NCBI GenBank assembly: GCA_045546275.1
Contig: JAZQCM010000044.1
Span: 1-18,581 of the forward strand
Reading direction: 5' to 3'
Source of the DNA: RGIG1927 sp045546275
Lineage (GTDB): Bacteria; Bacillota; Clostridia; UMGS1883
Length of the DNA: 18,581 nt
The notes beneath the pieces are model-generated. The model worked only from the letters and a program-made list of their open reading frames with translations, did no database searches and was not told the origin of the DNA. The position numbers and the translations under genes are program-made. This document shows positions 11,214 to 18,530 of the stretch, one piece after another (positions within the stretch are counted from its first letter, which is position 1; every line of letters starts with the position of its first letter).

Positions 11214-11230
11214 GTTTTTTTACAGTTTTA

Positions 11231-11265
11231 ACCGAGGGACAAAAGAGTTTCTCGGTAAATTTTTT
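11231..11265 (+). terminator. Probable terminator after the holin-like gene
   Basis: ACCGAG (11231-11236) and CTCGGT (11251-11256) pair around a 14-nt loop, followed by AAA and a T6 run (11260-11265). Confidence 0.6.
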
Positions 11266-11339
11266 GCATAAAATTAAAAAATACAAAAAATATTTCGGTA
11301 TTTTTGGAAAACGCCTTAAAAAATAGGGGCAAATTATGG

Positions 11340-11368
11340 TTGACAACCTCGAAATATGGTATTATAAT
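11340..11368 (+). promoter_or_regulatory. Consensus promoter of the liv operon
   Basis: A perfect TTGACA (11340-11345), a 17-bp spacer and a perfect TATAAT (11363-11368). The leader of about 45 nt contains AACGTT and a TTGCGTTAA-like segment that could be an operator. The AGGAGG-type site lies 7-10 nt before the start at 11420. Confidence 0.93.
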
Positions 11369-11419
11369 AGTAACAACGTTATTTTGCGTTAATTTTTTTA
11401 TTTTTAGGAGGCTTTTCTT

Positions 11420-12568
11420 ATGAAAAAGGCTTTAAGTTTAGTGCTTGCACTTGTTCTTGCATTCGCAATGACAGCGTGCGGCGGTAATGAAACAGGAAAC
11501 GAAACAGTTTCCACAGTAGATGGTTACACAGCAAACAACACCGAATACTTCATCGGTGCAACAGGTCCCCTCACAGGCGATGCTTCTTCTTACGGTATTT
11601 CCGTACAGAACGGTGCTAACATTGCTATTGAAGAAATCAATGCAGCAGGTGGTCTTAACGGCGTGAACTTCAAGTTCGACATTAAGGACGACCAGGCAGC
11701 TGCTGACAAGGCTTCCACAGCTTACGATCAGCTCTTCGAAGCAGGTATGCAGATTTCTACAGGTTCTGTAACAAGTGGTTCTTGTGAAGCTTTTGCTACA
11801 AAGGCTGCAAGCGACAACCTCTTCTTCATGACACCTTCTGCTTCTGCTGACATCTGTATCCAGGCTCCCAACGCTTTCCGCGTTTGCTTCGGTGACCCCG
11901 ACCAGGGCGTTCTCGCAGCTCAGGAACTTACAGCAAACTTCACAAATATCGGTGCTATCTATGACGAAAGTGATACATACTCCGCAGGTATTTACGAAGC
12001 TTTCGAAGCTGAAATGGCTAATCTTGGTGTTGAATACACAGTAAAGACATTCAACGCTGAAAACAACAAGGACTTCTCCACACAGGTTGAAGCTTTGAAG
12101 GATTGCGACGTTATCTTCCTTCCCATTTACTACACAGAAGCAGGTCTTATTGCTAAGGCATGCGTAGCTAAGGGTTGCACAGCAGTTCTCTTCGGTTGCG
12201 ACGGTTTGGACGGTATTGCAGGTCAGATTGACGAAACAGTTACAAACCAGATTAAGTACATCACTCCCTTCGACGTTAACAGCGAAGACGAAATCGTTGC
12301 TAACTTTGTTGCTTCCTACGAAGCTAAGTACGGCGTAAAGCCCGACCAGTTCGCAGCTGACGGTTACGACGCAGTTATGTCTATCTTCGAAGCTATGAAG
12401 GCAGCAGGCGTTAACGATGTAACAATCGCTCCCGATGCTCTTTGCGAAGCTGTTACAGCAGCTATCACAGCTGAAGGCTTCACATACACAGGTGCTACAG
12501 GTACAATGAGCTGGGATGTTTCCGGTGCAGCTACAAAGGTTCCTGTAATTATTGAACTTAACAAGTAA
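11420..12568 (+). CDS. livJ: Branched-chain amino-acid ABC transporter substrate-binding lipoprotein
   Basis: A 382-aa periplasmic-binding-protein type I lipoprotein that captures leucine, isoleucine, valine or related amino acids outside the membrane. A signal peptide MKKALSLVLALVLAFAM runs into the lipobox MTAC, with Cys20 as the lipidation site, and an Asn/Thr-rich linker follows. The family's opening strand is seen as FIGATGPLTGDASSYG (44-59), followed by GANIAIEEINAAGGLNG (64-80). The middle carries SADICIQAPNAFRV (141-154) and the late region AADGYDAVMSIFEAM. Codons are biased to C-ending forms, unlike the accessory genes upstream, which suggests high expression. First gene of the liv operon, behind a perfect promoter. 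Two competing RNA hairpins follow it and may set a higher dose than the permease genes. Confidence 0.95.
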   Translation: MKKALSLVLALVLAFAMTACGGNETGNETVSTVDGYTANNTEYFIGATGPLTGDASSYGISVQNGANIAIEEINAAGGLNGVNFKFDIKDDQAAADKASTAYDQLFEAGMQISTGSVTSGSCEAFATKAASDNLFFMTPSASADICIQAPNAFRVCFGDPDQGVLAAQELTANFTNIGAIYDESDTYSAGIYEAFEAEMANLGVEYTVKTFNAENNKDFSTQVEALKDCDVIFLPIYYTEAGLIAKACVAKGCTAVLFGCDGLDGIAGQIDETVTNQIKYITPFDVNSEDEIVANFVASYEAKYGVKPDQFAADGYDAVMSIFEAMKAAGVNDVTIAPDALCEAVTAAITAEGFTYTGATGTMSWDVSGAATKVPVIIELNK

Positions 12569-12593
12569 TTTGTAATCTTAGTTTAACTTGGAT

Positions 12594-12668
12594 TGGTTGG
12601 ACATGGAACACATGTCCAACCATTCTTTGGTTTACAGAATTAGTGTCTGTAAAGCAAAGAGTGGTTGG
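12594..12668 (+). promoter_or_regulatory. Two mutually exclusive RNA hairpins between livJ and livH
   Basis: Hairpin A is a perfect 12-bp stem, TGGTTGGACATG (12594-12605) with CATGTCCAACCA (12611-12622). Hairpin B pairs CCAACCATTCTTTG (12616-12629) with CAAAGAGTGGTTGG (12655-12668), 14 bp with one G-U, and continues after a 1x1 mismatch into TTTACAGA (12631-12638) with TCTGTAAA (12646-12653). The two share 12616-12622, so only one can form. Neither has a good T-run, so a processing or stabilising role is as likely as attenuation. Confidence 0.7.
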
Positions 12669-12703
12669 GTTTCCAGTCACAATAAAAAAAAGGAGCAATA
12701 TTT

Positions 12704-13570
12704 ATGATTACATTAATAGACGGACTCAGTCTGGGCAGTATTTATGCCCTTATTGCGCTCGGTTACACAATGGTGTACGGTATTGCAAAAATGCTTAACT
12801 TTGCTCACGGTGACATTATCATGGTAGGCGCATATGCCATCATGGTAACACTTGCGGCAACTGTTTCGCCTGTTGCGGCAATTGTTGCGGCAATTGTTAT
12901 TTGTACAATATTGGGTATTTTAGTGGAAAAGCTTGCCTACAAGCCTCTTCGTGGCGCGTCGCCCCTTGCTGTTCTTATCACAGCCATTGGTGTGAGCTAC
13001 TTTTTGCAGGGCATGGCACAGCTCATTTTCGGTTCTCAGCCCAAGCCCGTAGGCAGTGCATGGAAGTTGCCTGCAATCGAAGCTATTAACAAGCACGGCA
13101 TCACAACAAGTGCCGCTGTTACTCTTGTTTGCGGTATTATTATCATGGTAGCACTTACACTTTTCATTAAGTACACAAAAACAGGTAGCGCAATGCTTGC
13201 AGTAAGTGAAGACCGTGGTGCGGCAATCCTTATGGGTGTTAACGTAAATAAGATTATATCCATAACATTTGCAATAGGCTCTGCTCTTGCTGCCTTTGCA
13301 GGTATGTTCTATCTTTTCCAGATCCCCAACACTGAACCCATGCTTGGTGCAATGCCCGGTATCACAGCCTTTACTGCTGCGGTTATCGGCGGTATCGGTT
13401 CCATTCCCGGTGCAATGGTTGGCGGTGTGCTTTTGGGCGTAATTGAAAAATTCTGCCTTGCATCTGCTTTGGCGCCTTACACAGTTGCAATTAAGTTCAG
13501 TTTATTGATTGTTATTTTGCTGGTTAAGCCTACAGGTCTTCTCGGCAAAGTTGTTAGAGAGAAGGTGTGA
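12704..13570 (+). CDS. livH: Branched-chain amino-acid ABC permease LivH
   Basis: A 288-aa inner-membrane permease with about eight hydrophobic segments. Diagnostic LivH sequence is seen at the start, LIDGLSLGSIYALIALGYTM (4-23) and the adjoining MLNFAHGDIIMVGAY (30-44), and later in the EAA-like coupling segment VSEDRGAAILMGVNVNKI (around 167-184). The closing GLLGKVVREKV is typical. It forms a heterodimeric channel with LivM, energised by LivG and LivF. AAGGAG lies ahead of the ATG. Its TGA overlaps the livM start region. Confidence 0.96.
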   Translation: MITLIDGLSLGSIYALIALGYTMVYGIAKMLNFAHGDIIMVGAYAIMVTLAATVSPVAAIVAAIVICTILGILVEKLAYKPLRGASPLAVLITAIGVSYFLQGMAQLIFGSQPKPVGSAWKLPAIEAINKHGITTSAAVTLVCGIIIMVALTLFIKYTKTGSAMLAVSEDRGAAILMGVNVNKIISITFAIGSALAAFAGMFYLFQIPNTEPMLGAMPGITAFTAAVIGGIGSIPGAMVGGVLLGVIEKFCLASALAPYTVAIKFSLLIVILLVKPTGLLGKVVREKV

Positions 13571-13572
13571 TG

Positions 13573-14745
13573 ATGAAAAAGCTTAATATTAAAATCAAGC
13601 CTAAGCATCTTGTAAACTATGGTATAGTTCTTATTATGCTTTTGGTTGGTGTTGTAATGCTTTCAACACACAACCTTCGTCCCTCAATTGCACAGCTTTT
13701 CACACAGATTGGCTACAGCATCATTCTGGCAGTATCCCTTAACTTTGTAGTTGGCTTTTTGGGCGAATTGAGCCTTGGCCATGCAGGCTTCATGTGTGTT
13801 GGTGCATACATAGGCGGTCTTAGCGCAGTTATGTTAAAGCAGGCTTTAGGCGCTTCCGCAAAGCTTCCCGTGCTTATTATTGCAATGCTTATTGGTGGCT
13901 TGAGTGCGGCAGTGTTTGGCTTTGTCATTGGTCTTCCGTCCCTTAGACTTAAGGGCGACTACCTTGCAATTGTAACACTTGCATTTGGTGAAATCGTTCG
14001 TAATATTTTCATGAACCAGAAGATTTTTGGTGGTGCAAGAGGCCTCACAACAGGCACTCTTACCTACGACACAAGAAAATCTCCCACACTTTTCATTGTG
14101 GCATTTGTGGTTGTTCTGGTTATGCTTTTTGTTATTCAGAACCTTGTAAGAAGTAAGCACGGCAGAGCTATCACAGCTATCCGTGACAACGAAATTGCTG
14201 CAAAGGCAATGGGTATTAACGTTACCTTCTACAAGCTGTTTGTATTTATTGTTGCTGCGTTCTTCGCAGGCTGTGCAGGCGTTATTTACGCCCACACAAC
14301 AACTCCCGTTTTGTACACATTCTTCTCCTACAACTATTCCATCGAAATCCTGGTAATGGTTGTATTGGGCGGTATGGGTTCAATCACAGGCTCAATTTTT
14401 GCGGCAATGTTCATCACTGCGGTAAACTTCATGCTCCAAAGCCAGCTTTCGGGTGACCTTGCGTCCCTCAGAAACCTTATTTATGCAATAATTCTTATTA
14501 TTGTGGTTATCTTCGGTAATGCTCCTGCATTGAAGAGCTTCAGAGAAAAGTATTCCATCAGTGCACTTTTTGCTAAAATCTTTAAAGTGCAGAGAACTAA
14601 TCCTTCCACAAGAAAGGACGACGAAGCTAAATGGCATCGTGTGCCCACAAAGATTAAGATGGATGCACTCCTTTCAACAGACTTGAATGTTGACTATACA
14701 CCCGCTCGTCCCGAGGACACAAACAGCGGAAAGGAGGGCAAGTAA
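13573..14745 (+). CDS. livM: Branched-chain amino-acid ABC permease LivM
   Basis: A 390-aa membrane permease, partner of LivH. Typical LivM blocks are seen: NFVVGFLGELSLGHAGFM (around 57-74), GDYLAIVTLAFGEIVRNIF (around 128-146), and AIRDNEIAAKAMGINVTFYK (around 202-221, the coupling helix). VVLGGMGSITGSIF follows near 265. After the last helix, about 65 residues (from FREKYSISALF to the SGKEGK end) form a polar, charged cytoplasmic tail longer than in E. coli-type proteins. The ATG at 13573 is preferred for spacing from AAGG (13562-13565); ATG at 13570 or GTG at 13567 are possible. livG starts one nt after its stop. Confidence 0.95.
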   Translation: MKKLNIKIKPKHLVNYGIVLIMLLVGVVMLSTHNLRPSIAQLFTQIGYSIILAVSLNFVVGFLGELSLGHAGFMCVGAYIGGLSAVMLKQALGASAKLPVLIIAMLIGGLSAAVFGFVIGLPSLRLKGDYLAIVTLAFGEIVRNIFMNQKIFGGARGLTTGTLTYDTRKSPTLFIVAFVVVLVMLFVIQNLVRSKHGRAITAIRDNEIAAKAMGINVTFYKLFVFIVAAFFAGCAGVIYAHTTTPVLYTFFSYNYSIEILVMVVLGGMGSITGSIFAAMFITAVNFMLQSQLSGDLASLRNLIYAIILIIVVIFGNAPALKSFREKYSISALFAKIFKVQRTNPSTRKDDEAKWHRVPTKIKMDALLSTDLNVDYTPARPEDTNSGKEGK

Positions 14746-14746
14746 G

Positions 14747-15517
14747 ATGAGCGAAATCATGCTTAAAACCGAAAACTTAGGTATTACATTCGGCGGCTTA
14801 AAGGCGGCACAGGATGTTAATATTGAAATCAGAAAGAAACAGCTTTACGGTCTTATTGGCCCCAACGGTGCAGGTAAGACCACCATATTCAACCTTTTAA
14901 CAGGTGTTTACAAGCCCACAGTAGGTAAGTTTTACCTTGACGGCGAAGACCTTACAGGCAAAAACCAGGAGGCAATCAACCGCAAGGGTATTGCCCGTAC
15001 TTTCCAGAATATCCGTCTTTTCAACAACATGACAGTTGTGAGAAATGTTATGGTAGGTCTTCACAACAACCCCGAATTCAAGTGCAATCCCTTTGTGAGC
15101 GCATTCCGCTTGCCCCGCCACTTCAAGGTGGAAAAGGCAATGCGTGAAAGAGCAAAGGAGCTTCTCAGAATTTTTGGCTTGGAAGAAGAAAGAAACTCTC
15201 TTGCATGTAATCTTCCTTATGGTAAGCAGCGTAAGCTTGAAATTGCCCGCGCTTTGGCAACTAACCCCAAGCTCCTTCTTCTTGACGAGCCTGCGGCAGG
15301 TATGAACCCTCAGGAAACAGAAGAATTGATGGACACTATCCGTTTCATCAATAAGGAATTTGACCTTACAATTCTTCTTATAGAACACGATATGAAGCTT
15401 GTTGGCGGTATCTGCGAAGAGTTAACAGTTCTTAACTTCGGCAAGGTGCTGGCAGAAGGCGAAACAAAAGAAGTTTTGAATAACCCCGAGGTTATCAAAG
15501 CATATATCGGAGATTAA
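14747..15517 (+). CDS. livG: Branched-chain amino-acid ABC ATP-binding protein LivG
   Basis: A 256-aa ATPase subunit. Walker A GPNGAGKTT (38-46), Q-loop FQN with Gln87, a signature region LPYGKQRKLEIARAL (156-170) in the form characteristic of LivG rather than LSGGQ, Walker B LLLLDEP (176-182) and the switch histidine in IEHDM. The TFQNIRLFNNMTVVRNVMVG block (85-104) is also typical. AAGGAGG at the end of livM gives the ribosome site. It works with LivF as the nucleotide-binding pair on the cytoplasmic face. An upstream ATG at 14687 in the livM tail is rejected as a start. Confidence 0.96.
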   Translation: MSEIMLKTENLGITFGGLKAAQDVNIEIRKKQLYGLIGPNGAGKTTIFNLLTGVYKPTVGKFYLDGEDLTGKNQEAINRKGIARTFQNIRLFNNMTVVRNVMVGLHNNPEFKCNPFVSAFRLPRHFKVEKAMRERAKELLRIFGLEEERNSLACNLPYGKQRKLEIARALATNPKLLLLDEPAAGMNPQETEELMDTIRFINKEFDLTILLIEHDMKLVGGICEELTVLNFGKVLAEGETKEVLNNPEVIKAYIGD

Positions 15518-15530
15518 GGAGGAAAATGTT

Positions 15531-16241
15531 ATGGCAATGTTAGAAGTAAAAAATATCGAAGTTTGCTATGGTATGATTCGTGCTATCAAAGATATATCCT
15601 TTGAAATCAATAAGGGTGAAATTGTTGCTCTTATCGGTGCCAACGGTGCAGGCAAAACCACCACACTTCACACTGTTTCGGGCCTTTTAAAGCCTTCCAA
15701 CGGTCAGGTTTTGTTCAACGGTAAGGACATTTCCAAAATCCCTGCCCACAAAATTGTTACAATGGGTATGGCACATGTGCCCGAAGGCAGACGTGTTTTC
15801 CAGCAGCTTAGTGTTATTGACAACCTTAAGCTTGGTGCTTATTCAAGAAGCGACAAAAAGGAAATTGCCGACAACCTTAAAAAAGTGTATAAGCACTTCC
15901 CTCGTTTGGCTGAAAGAAAACACCAGATTGCAGGTACTCTTTCCGGCGGTGAACAGCAAATGCTTGCTATGGGCCGTGCGTTAATGAGTAACCCCGACAT
16001 TATCCTTATGGACGAACCCAGTATGGGTCTTTCGCCTCTTTTAGTAAAGGAAATCTTCACAATTATCGAAGAGCTTCATAAGGCAGGCACAACAATCCTT
16101 CTTGTTGAACAGAACGCAAAAATGGCGCTCAGCGTTGCTGACCGTGCATACGTTCTTGAAACAGGCAGCATTGCAATGAGTGGCGATGCAAAGGAAATGC
16201 TTAATAACGACGATATTAAAAAGGCATATTTAGGACAATAA
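15531..16241 (+). CDS. livF: Branched-chain amino-acid ABC ATP-binding protein LivF
   Basis: A 236-aa ATPase subunit. Walker A GANGAGKTT (36-44), the LivF-typical VPEGRRVFQQLSVIDNL (83-99), signature LSGGEQ (137-142), Walker B IILMDEP (157-163) and EQN (193-195) in place of the switch histidine, which is normal for LivF. AAGGAGG lies just ahead of the start, 13 nt after livG. Last gene of the operon; a strong terminator begins 2 nt after its stop. Confidence 0.96.
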   Translation: MAMLEVKNIEVCYGMIRAIKDISFEINKGEIVALIGANGAGKTTTLHTVSGLLKPSNGQVLFNGKDISKIPAHKIVTMGMAHVPEGRRVFQQLSVIDNLKLGAYSRSDKKEIADNLKKVYKHFPRLAERKHQIAGTLSGGEQQMLAMGRALMSNPDIILMDEPSMGLSPLLVKEIFTIIEELHKAGTTILLVEQNAKMALSVADRAYVLETGSIAMSGDAKEMLNNDDIKKAYLGQ

Positions 16242-16242
16242 G

Positions 16243-16274
16243 AAAAAGACAGGAGATTTTCTCCTGTCTTTTTT
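16243..16274 (+). terminator. Terminator of the liv operon
   Basis: A perfect 14-bp stem (16243-16256 with 16260-16273), a 3-nt loop and a T6 tail; the A-run on the left arm makes it potentially bidirectional. Confidence 0.95.
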
Positions 16275-16315
16275 GCGGTTTAAAAAAATAAGTTTGAGTT
16301 TTTTGAAATTAACTA

Positions 16316-16344
16316 TTGACAAATCGGGTTTTATCTATTATAAT
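16316..16344 (+). promoter_or_regulatory. Consensus promoter of tRNA-Pro
   Basis: Perfect TTGACA (16316-16321) and TATAAT (16339-16344) with a 17-bp spacer, 33 bp before the mature tRNA 5' end. Confidence 0.92.
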
Positions 16345-16377
16345 TCATAAAGTAGTCGAAAGACAGCAACTTAATAT

Positions 16378-16454
16378 CTGGGTGTAGCGCAGATTGGTAG
16401 CGTGCTTGAATGGGGTTCAAGAGGCCGGGAGTTCGAGTCTCCCCACTCAGACCA
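16378..16454 (+). tRNA. tRNA-Pro (anticodon GGG)
   Basis: A full cloverleaf can be drawn. The acceptor arm is CTGGGTG with CACTCAG, with one G-U pair. The D-arm is GCGC with GCGT, one G-U pair. The anticodon stem is CTTGA with TCAAG, around the loop ATGGGGT with anticodon GGG (16411-16413). The T-arm is GGGAG with CTCCC around TTCGAGT. Discriminator A precedes an encoded CCA (16452-16454). It has its own promoter and is followed at once by a terminator. The 3' half is duplicated about 230 bp downstream. Confidence 0.93.
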
Positions 16455-16508
16455 GCCGTAGGATTTATCCTACGGCATTTTTATTTTTACAAACGCTAAC
16501 AAGCTGCG
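16399..16508 (+). repeat. Direct repeat unit 1: tRNA-Pro 3' half, terminator and flank
   Basis: From the anticodon arm through the tRNA 3' end, the terminator and the flank up to AAGCTGCG, this stretch recurs at 16631-16738. The last 68 nt (16441-16508) are identical to 16671-16738; the part across the variable and T arms has small changes. Confidence 0.85.
16455..16481 (+). terminator. Terminator of tRNA-Pro
   Basis: GCCGTAGGAT (16455-16464) pairs perfectly with ATCCTACGGC (16467-16476), followed by ATTTTTATTTTT. It abuts the encoded CCA. Confidence 0.92.
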
Positions 16509-16630
16509 CTCGCAGATTGGAACCGAGTGTGAGCGCCTCCTGCGGAGGATGAAGCGAACACGCAGGGTTGTGCCGCGGTCTGCAAGCAACGAGCGATTGA
16601 GCGAAGTTGATGCAGGGCACCGCAAACGGA
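16509..16630. other. GC-rich island between the two tRNA repeat units
   Basis: About 120 bp visibly richer in G and C than the surroundings, with inverted segments such as CCTCC/GGAGG (near 16531-16543) and GTGCC with GGGCAC at either side of 16580-16620. No reading frame with a recognisable product. It looks like an inserted intergenic repeat element; its origin is unknown. Confidence 0.5.
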
Positions 16631-16738
16631 AGCGTGCTTGAATGGGGTTCAAAGAATGGGAGTTCGCTCTCCCCACTCAGACCAGCCGTAGGATTTATCC
16701 TACGGCATTTTTATTTTTACAAACGCTAACAAGCTGCG
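16631..16738 (+). pseudogene. Partial tRNA-Pro duplicate with its terminator (repeat unit 2)
   Basis: It begins in the D-arm region (AGCGTGCTTG) and keeps the anticodon arm with GGG. The variable region is changed and the T-loop is one base short (TTCGCT). It then matches the acceptor 3' strand, ACCA and the terminator (16685-16706) exactly. The acceptor 5' strand and most of the D-arm are missing, so no functional tRNA can form. Confidence 0.85.
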
Positions 16739-16745
16739 GAATTTA

Positions 16746-16793
16746 CACCTCATCCGTCGTCTTTGACGACACCTTCTCCTCAAGGAGAAGGCT
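16746..16793 (+). repeat. Palindromic intergenic repeat, copy 2
   Basis: CACCTCATCC, then GTCGTC/GACGAC (16756-16770) and CCTTCTCC/GGAGAAGG (16772-16791). It shares its plan and flanking blocks with 10381-10428, while both stems have changed on both arms in a way that keeps pairing. Confidence 0.75.
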
Positions 16794-16825
16794 GAAGCAC
16801 CGCATTTTTATTTCCTATATATTTT

Positions 16826-16854
16826 TTGACAATTGTTTTTTGCCGTGGTATAAT
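16826..16854 (+). promoter_or_regulatory. Consensus promoter of the AGCS symporter gene
   Basis: Perfect TTGACA (16826-16831) and TATAAT (16849-16854) with a 17-bp spacer, 35 bp before the start codon. Confidence 0.92.
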
Positions 16855-16889
16855 GAAAATGTGAATAAAACTTAAAAGGAGTGTAGTGT

Positions 16890-18434
16890 ATGCAAGGCAT
16901 TTTTGAGGCTATTAACAGTATTTTCTCGTTTATTGGTCCCTTGTCCGACTTTTTGTGGGATTTCCCCACGAATTTTGAGTGGTATGCAAAAATCCCTGTG
17001 CTTGGAAACTTTTCCCTGGCGATTATTCTTCTTTTAGGCTCAGGCATTTTCTTCAGCTTTAAGCTGGGGTTTATGCAGGTTACGTATTTTAAGCGAGGCA
17101 TTAAAATAATGCTTCAAAAACGCACAATTAAAGAAGGAATTTCGCCTTTGGCGGCATTTATGCTGTCCTCGGCAATGCGTGTAGGTCCGGGTAACATTAT
17201 CGGCGTTACAGGCGCAATTGCAGTTGGCGGTCCCGGTGCGGTTTTCTGGATGTGGGTTTCTGCATTCTTTGGCATGGCAGTTGCCTACATGGAAGGCGTG
17301 CTTGCTCAGATTTTTAAAGAAAGAAAAAACGATGAGTTTGTGGGCGGTCTTCCGTTTTACGGCAGAAAGCTTTTAGGCAACAAGGTCTGGGTTGGCGTGT
17401 TCTTGTCAGTTCTTTACATATTATATGCATTGTGCTGCTTGCCGGCTCAGGGCTTTAACGTTGTTTCCTCAATCGGTCGAATGGCTGAAATTGTAACAGG
17501 TGCAACTATTGCAACAGATTCTCTTTTCTATTACATAGTAGGAGCATTGATTGTTATCAGCACAGGCGTGATTGCCTTTGGCGGTATTAAAAAGGTAACC
17601 AAGTGGACCGACAAAATGGTGCCTGTTATGGCGGTTTTGTACATTGCAACAGTTCTGGTGCTCATTCTTCTTAACCTTGGTGCAATTCCGTATTTCTTTG
17701 GTGCGGTGTTCAAGGGGGCATTCAAGCCCGAGGCGATTTTTGGCGGTTTGTTTGGTACTGTGCTTGCTCAGGGCGTTAAGCGTGGCTTAATGAGCAACGA
17801 GGCAGGTCAGGGTACTATTACAATGAGTGCTGCGGCAAGTGATGCAAAGCATCCTTGCGACCAGGGCTTGCTGGCATCCATCGGCGTGTTTTTAGATACT
17901 ATTATTATATGTACACTTTCGGGCTTTGTTGTTGTAATGGCGCATATGTGGGACAAAAGTGGTGCTGCAGAGTGGATTGCAATGGATAAGCTGCCTAAGT
18001 TCACAGCATCGGTAGCTGAGCTTACCCCCGGTACTGCAATGAATGCCATTGTCACCTTCCTTGTGACATTGTGCTTCTGCTTGTTTGCATATACCTGCCT
18101 TTTGGGCATGATAAGCTTTTCCGAAATTGCTGCAAACCGTATAAATAAGAGTAATGGGTTTATTAACGTAGTGCGTATTACAGGCTTGTTTGTTGCGGCA
18201 TTCGGCATTCTTTGTAACATTGCAGGCTTAAACCTTGACAACCTTTGGGCGTTTTCCGATTTGGGCAACATTCTTATTGCCTATGTTAACATTCCCATTG
18301 TGTTTATAGGTGCAAAGTATGTGTTCCGTGCAACAAAGCACTATAAAAAGAATGATGGCACACCCTTTACATTCCGTGTAATCGGACGAAATGATACCTC
18401 CTTCTGGGATGAAAGAGCAAAAGATAATAAATAA
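16890..18434 (+). CDS. Alanine/glycine:cation symporter (AGCS family)
   Basis: A 514-aa integral membrane protein that imports alanine or glycine with Na+ or H+. Seen in order: an N-terminal segment with FSLAIILLLGSGIFFSFKLG (41-60), the family block AMRVGPGNIIGVTGAIAVGG (95-114) and the adjoining PGAVFWMWVSAFFGMAVAYME, the MSNEAGQGT signature (about 301-309, a core AGCS motif), and a series of hydrophobic helices up to about residue 480. The tail is polar (DGTPFTFRVIGRND onward). The family is usually 450-500 aa, so this is full length. AAAAGGAG (near 16875) sets the start. It is monocistronic with its own promoter and terminator. The liv operon nearby suggests an amino-acid-fermenting lifestyle (inference). 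Alanine versus glycine cannot be decided from sequence. Confidence 0.95.
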   Translation: MQGIFEAINSIFSFIGPLSDFLWDFPTNFEWYAKIPVLGNFSLAIILLLGSGIFFSFKLGFMQVTYFKRGIKIMLQKRTIKEGISPLAAFMLSSAMRVGPGNIIGVTGAIAVGGPGAVFWMWVSAFFGMAVAYMEGVLAQIFKERKNDEFVGGLPFYGRKLLGNKVWVGVFLSVLYILYALCCLPAQGFNVVSSIGRMAEIVTGATIATDSLFYYIVGALIVISTGVIAFGGIKKVTKWTDKMVPVMAVLYIATVLVLILLNLGAIPYFFGAVFKGAFKPEAIFGGLFGTVLAQGVKRGLMSNEAGQGTITMSAAASDAKHPCDQGLLASIGVFLDTIIICTLSGFVVVMAHMWDKSGAAEWIAMDKLPKFTASVAELTPGTAMNAIVTFLVTLCFCLFAYTCLLGMISFSEIAANRINKSNGFINVVRITGLFVAAFGILCNIAGLNLDNLWAFSDLGNILIAYVNIPIVFIGAKYVFRATKHYKKNDGTPFTFRVIGRNDTSFWDERAKDNK

Positions 18435-18450
18435 TATAGTAAACCTGCAC

Positions 18451-18481
18451 AAAAACCGCCAAGCTATCTTGGCGGTTTTTT
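18451..18481 (+). terminator. Terminator after the AGCS gene
   Basis: AAAAACCGCCAAG (18451-18463) pairs perfectly with CTTGGCGGTTTTT (18468-18480) around a 4-nt loop, with a T-run at the end. Confidence 0.95.
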
Positions 18482-18530
18482 ACATAATAATAGAAAGGAT
18501 AAAAAAGTCGAAAAAAGTTTAAAAAAGCTG

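Noticed and set aside
14687..14746. Upstream ATG start that would lengthen LivG by 20 residues
   Set aside because: It lies inside the livM tail and has no ribosome site; ATG at 14747 has AAGGAGG upstream and begins the conserved protein.
14897..15388. Long open frame antisense to livG
   Set aside because: Cysteine- and lysine-rich translation without any recognisable motif or ribosome site, fully explained by the codon bias of livG on the other strand.
16642..16875. Plus-strand frame across the second tRNA repeat and the AGCS promoter
   Set aside because: It runs through a tRNA fragment, a terminator, a palindromic repeat and a promoter; it does not look like protein.
17807..18271. Open frame antisense to the AGCS gene
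   Set aside because: Shadow of the real coding frame, with no ribosome site and no family resemblance.
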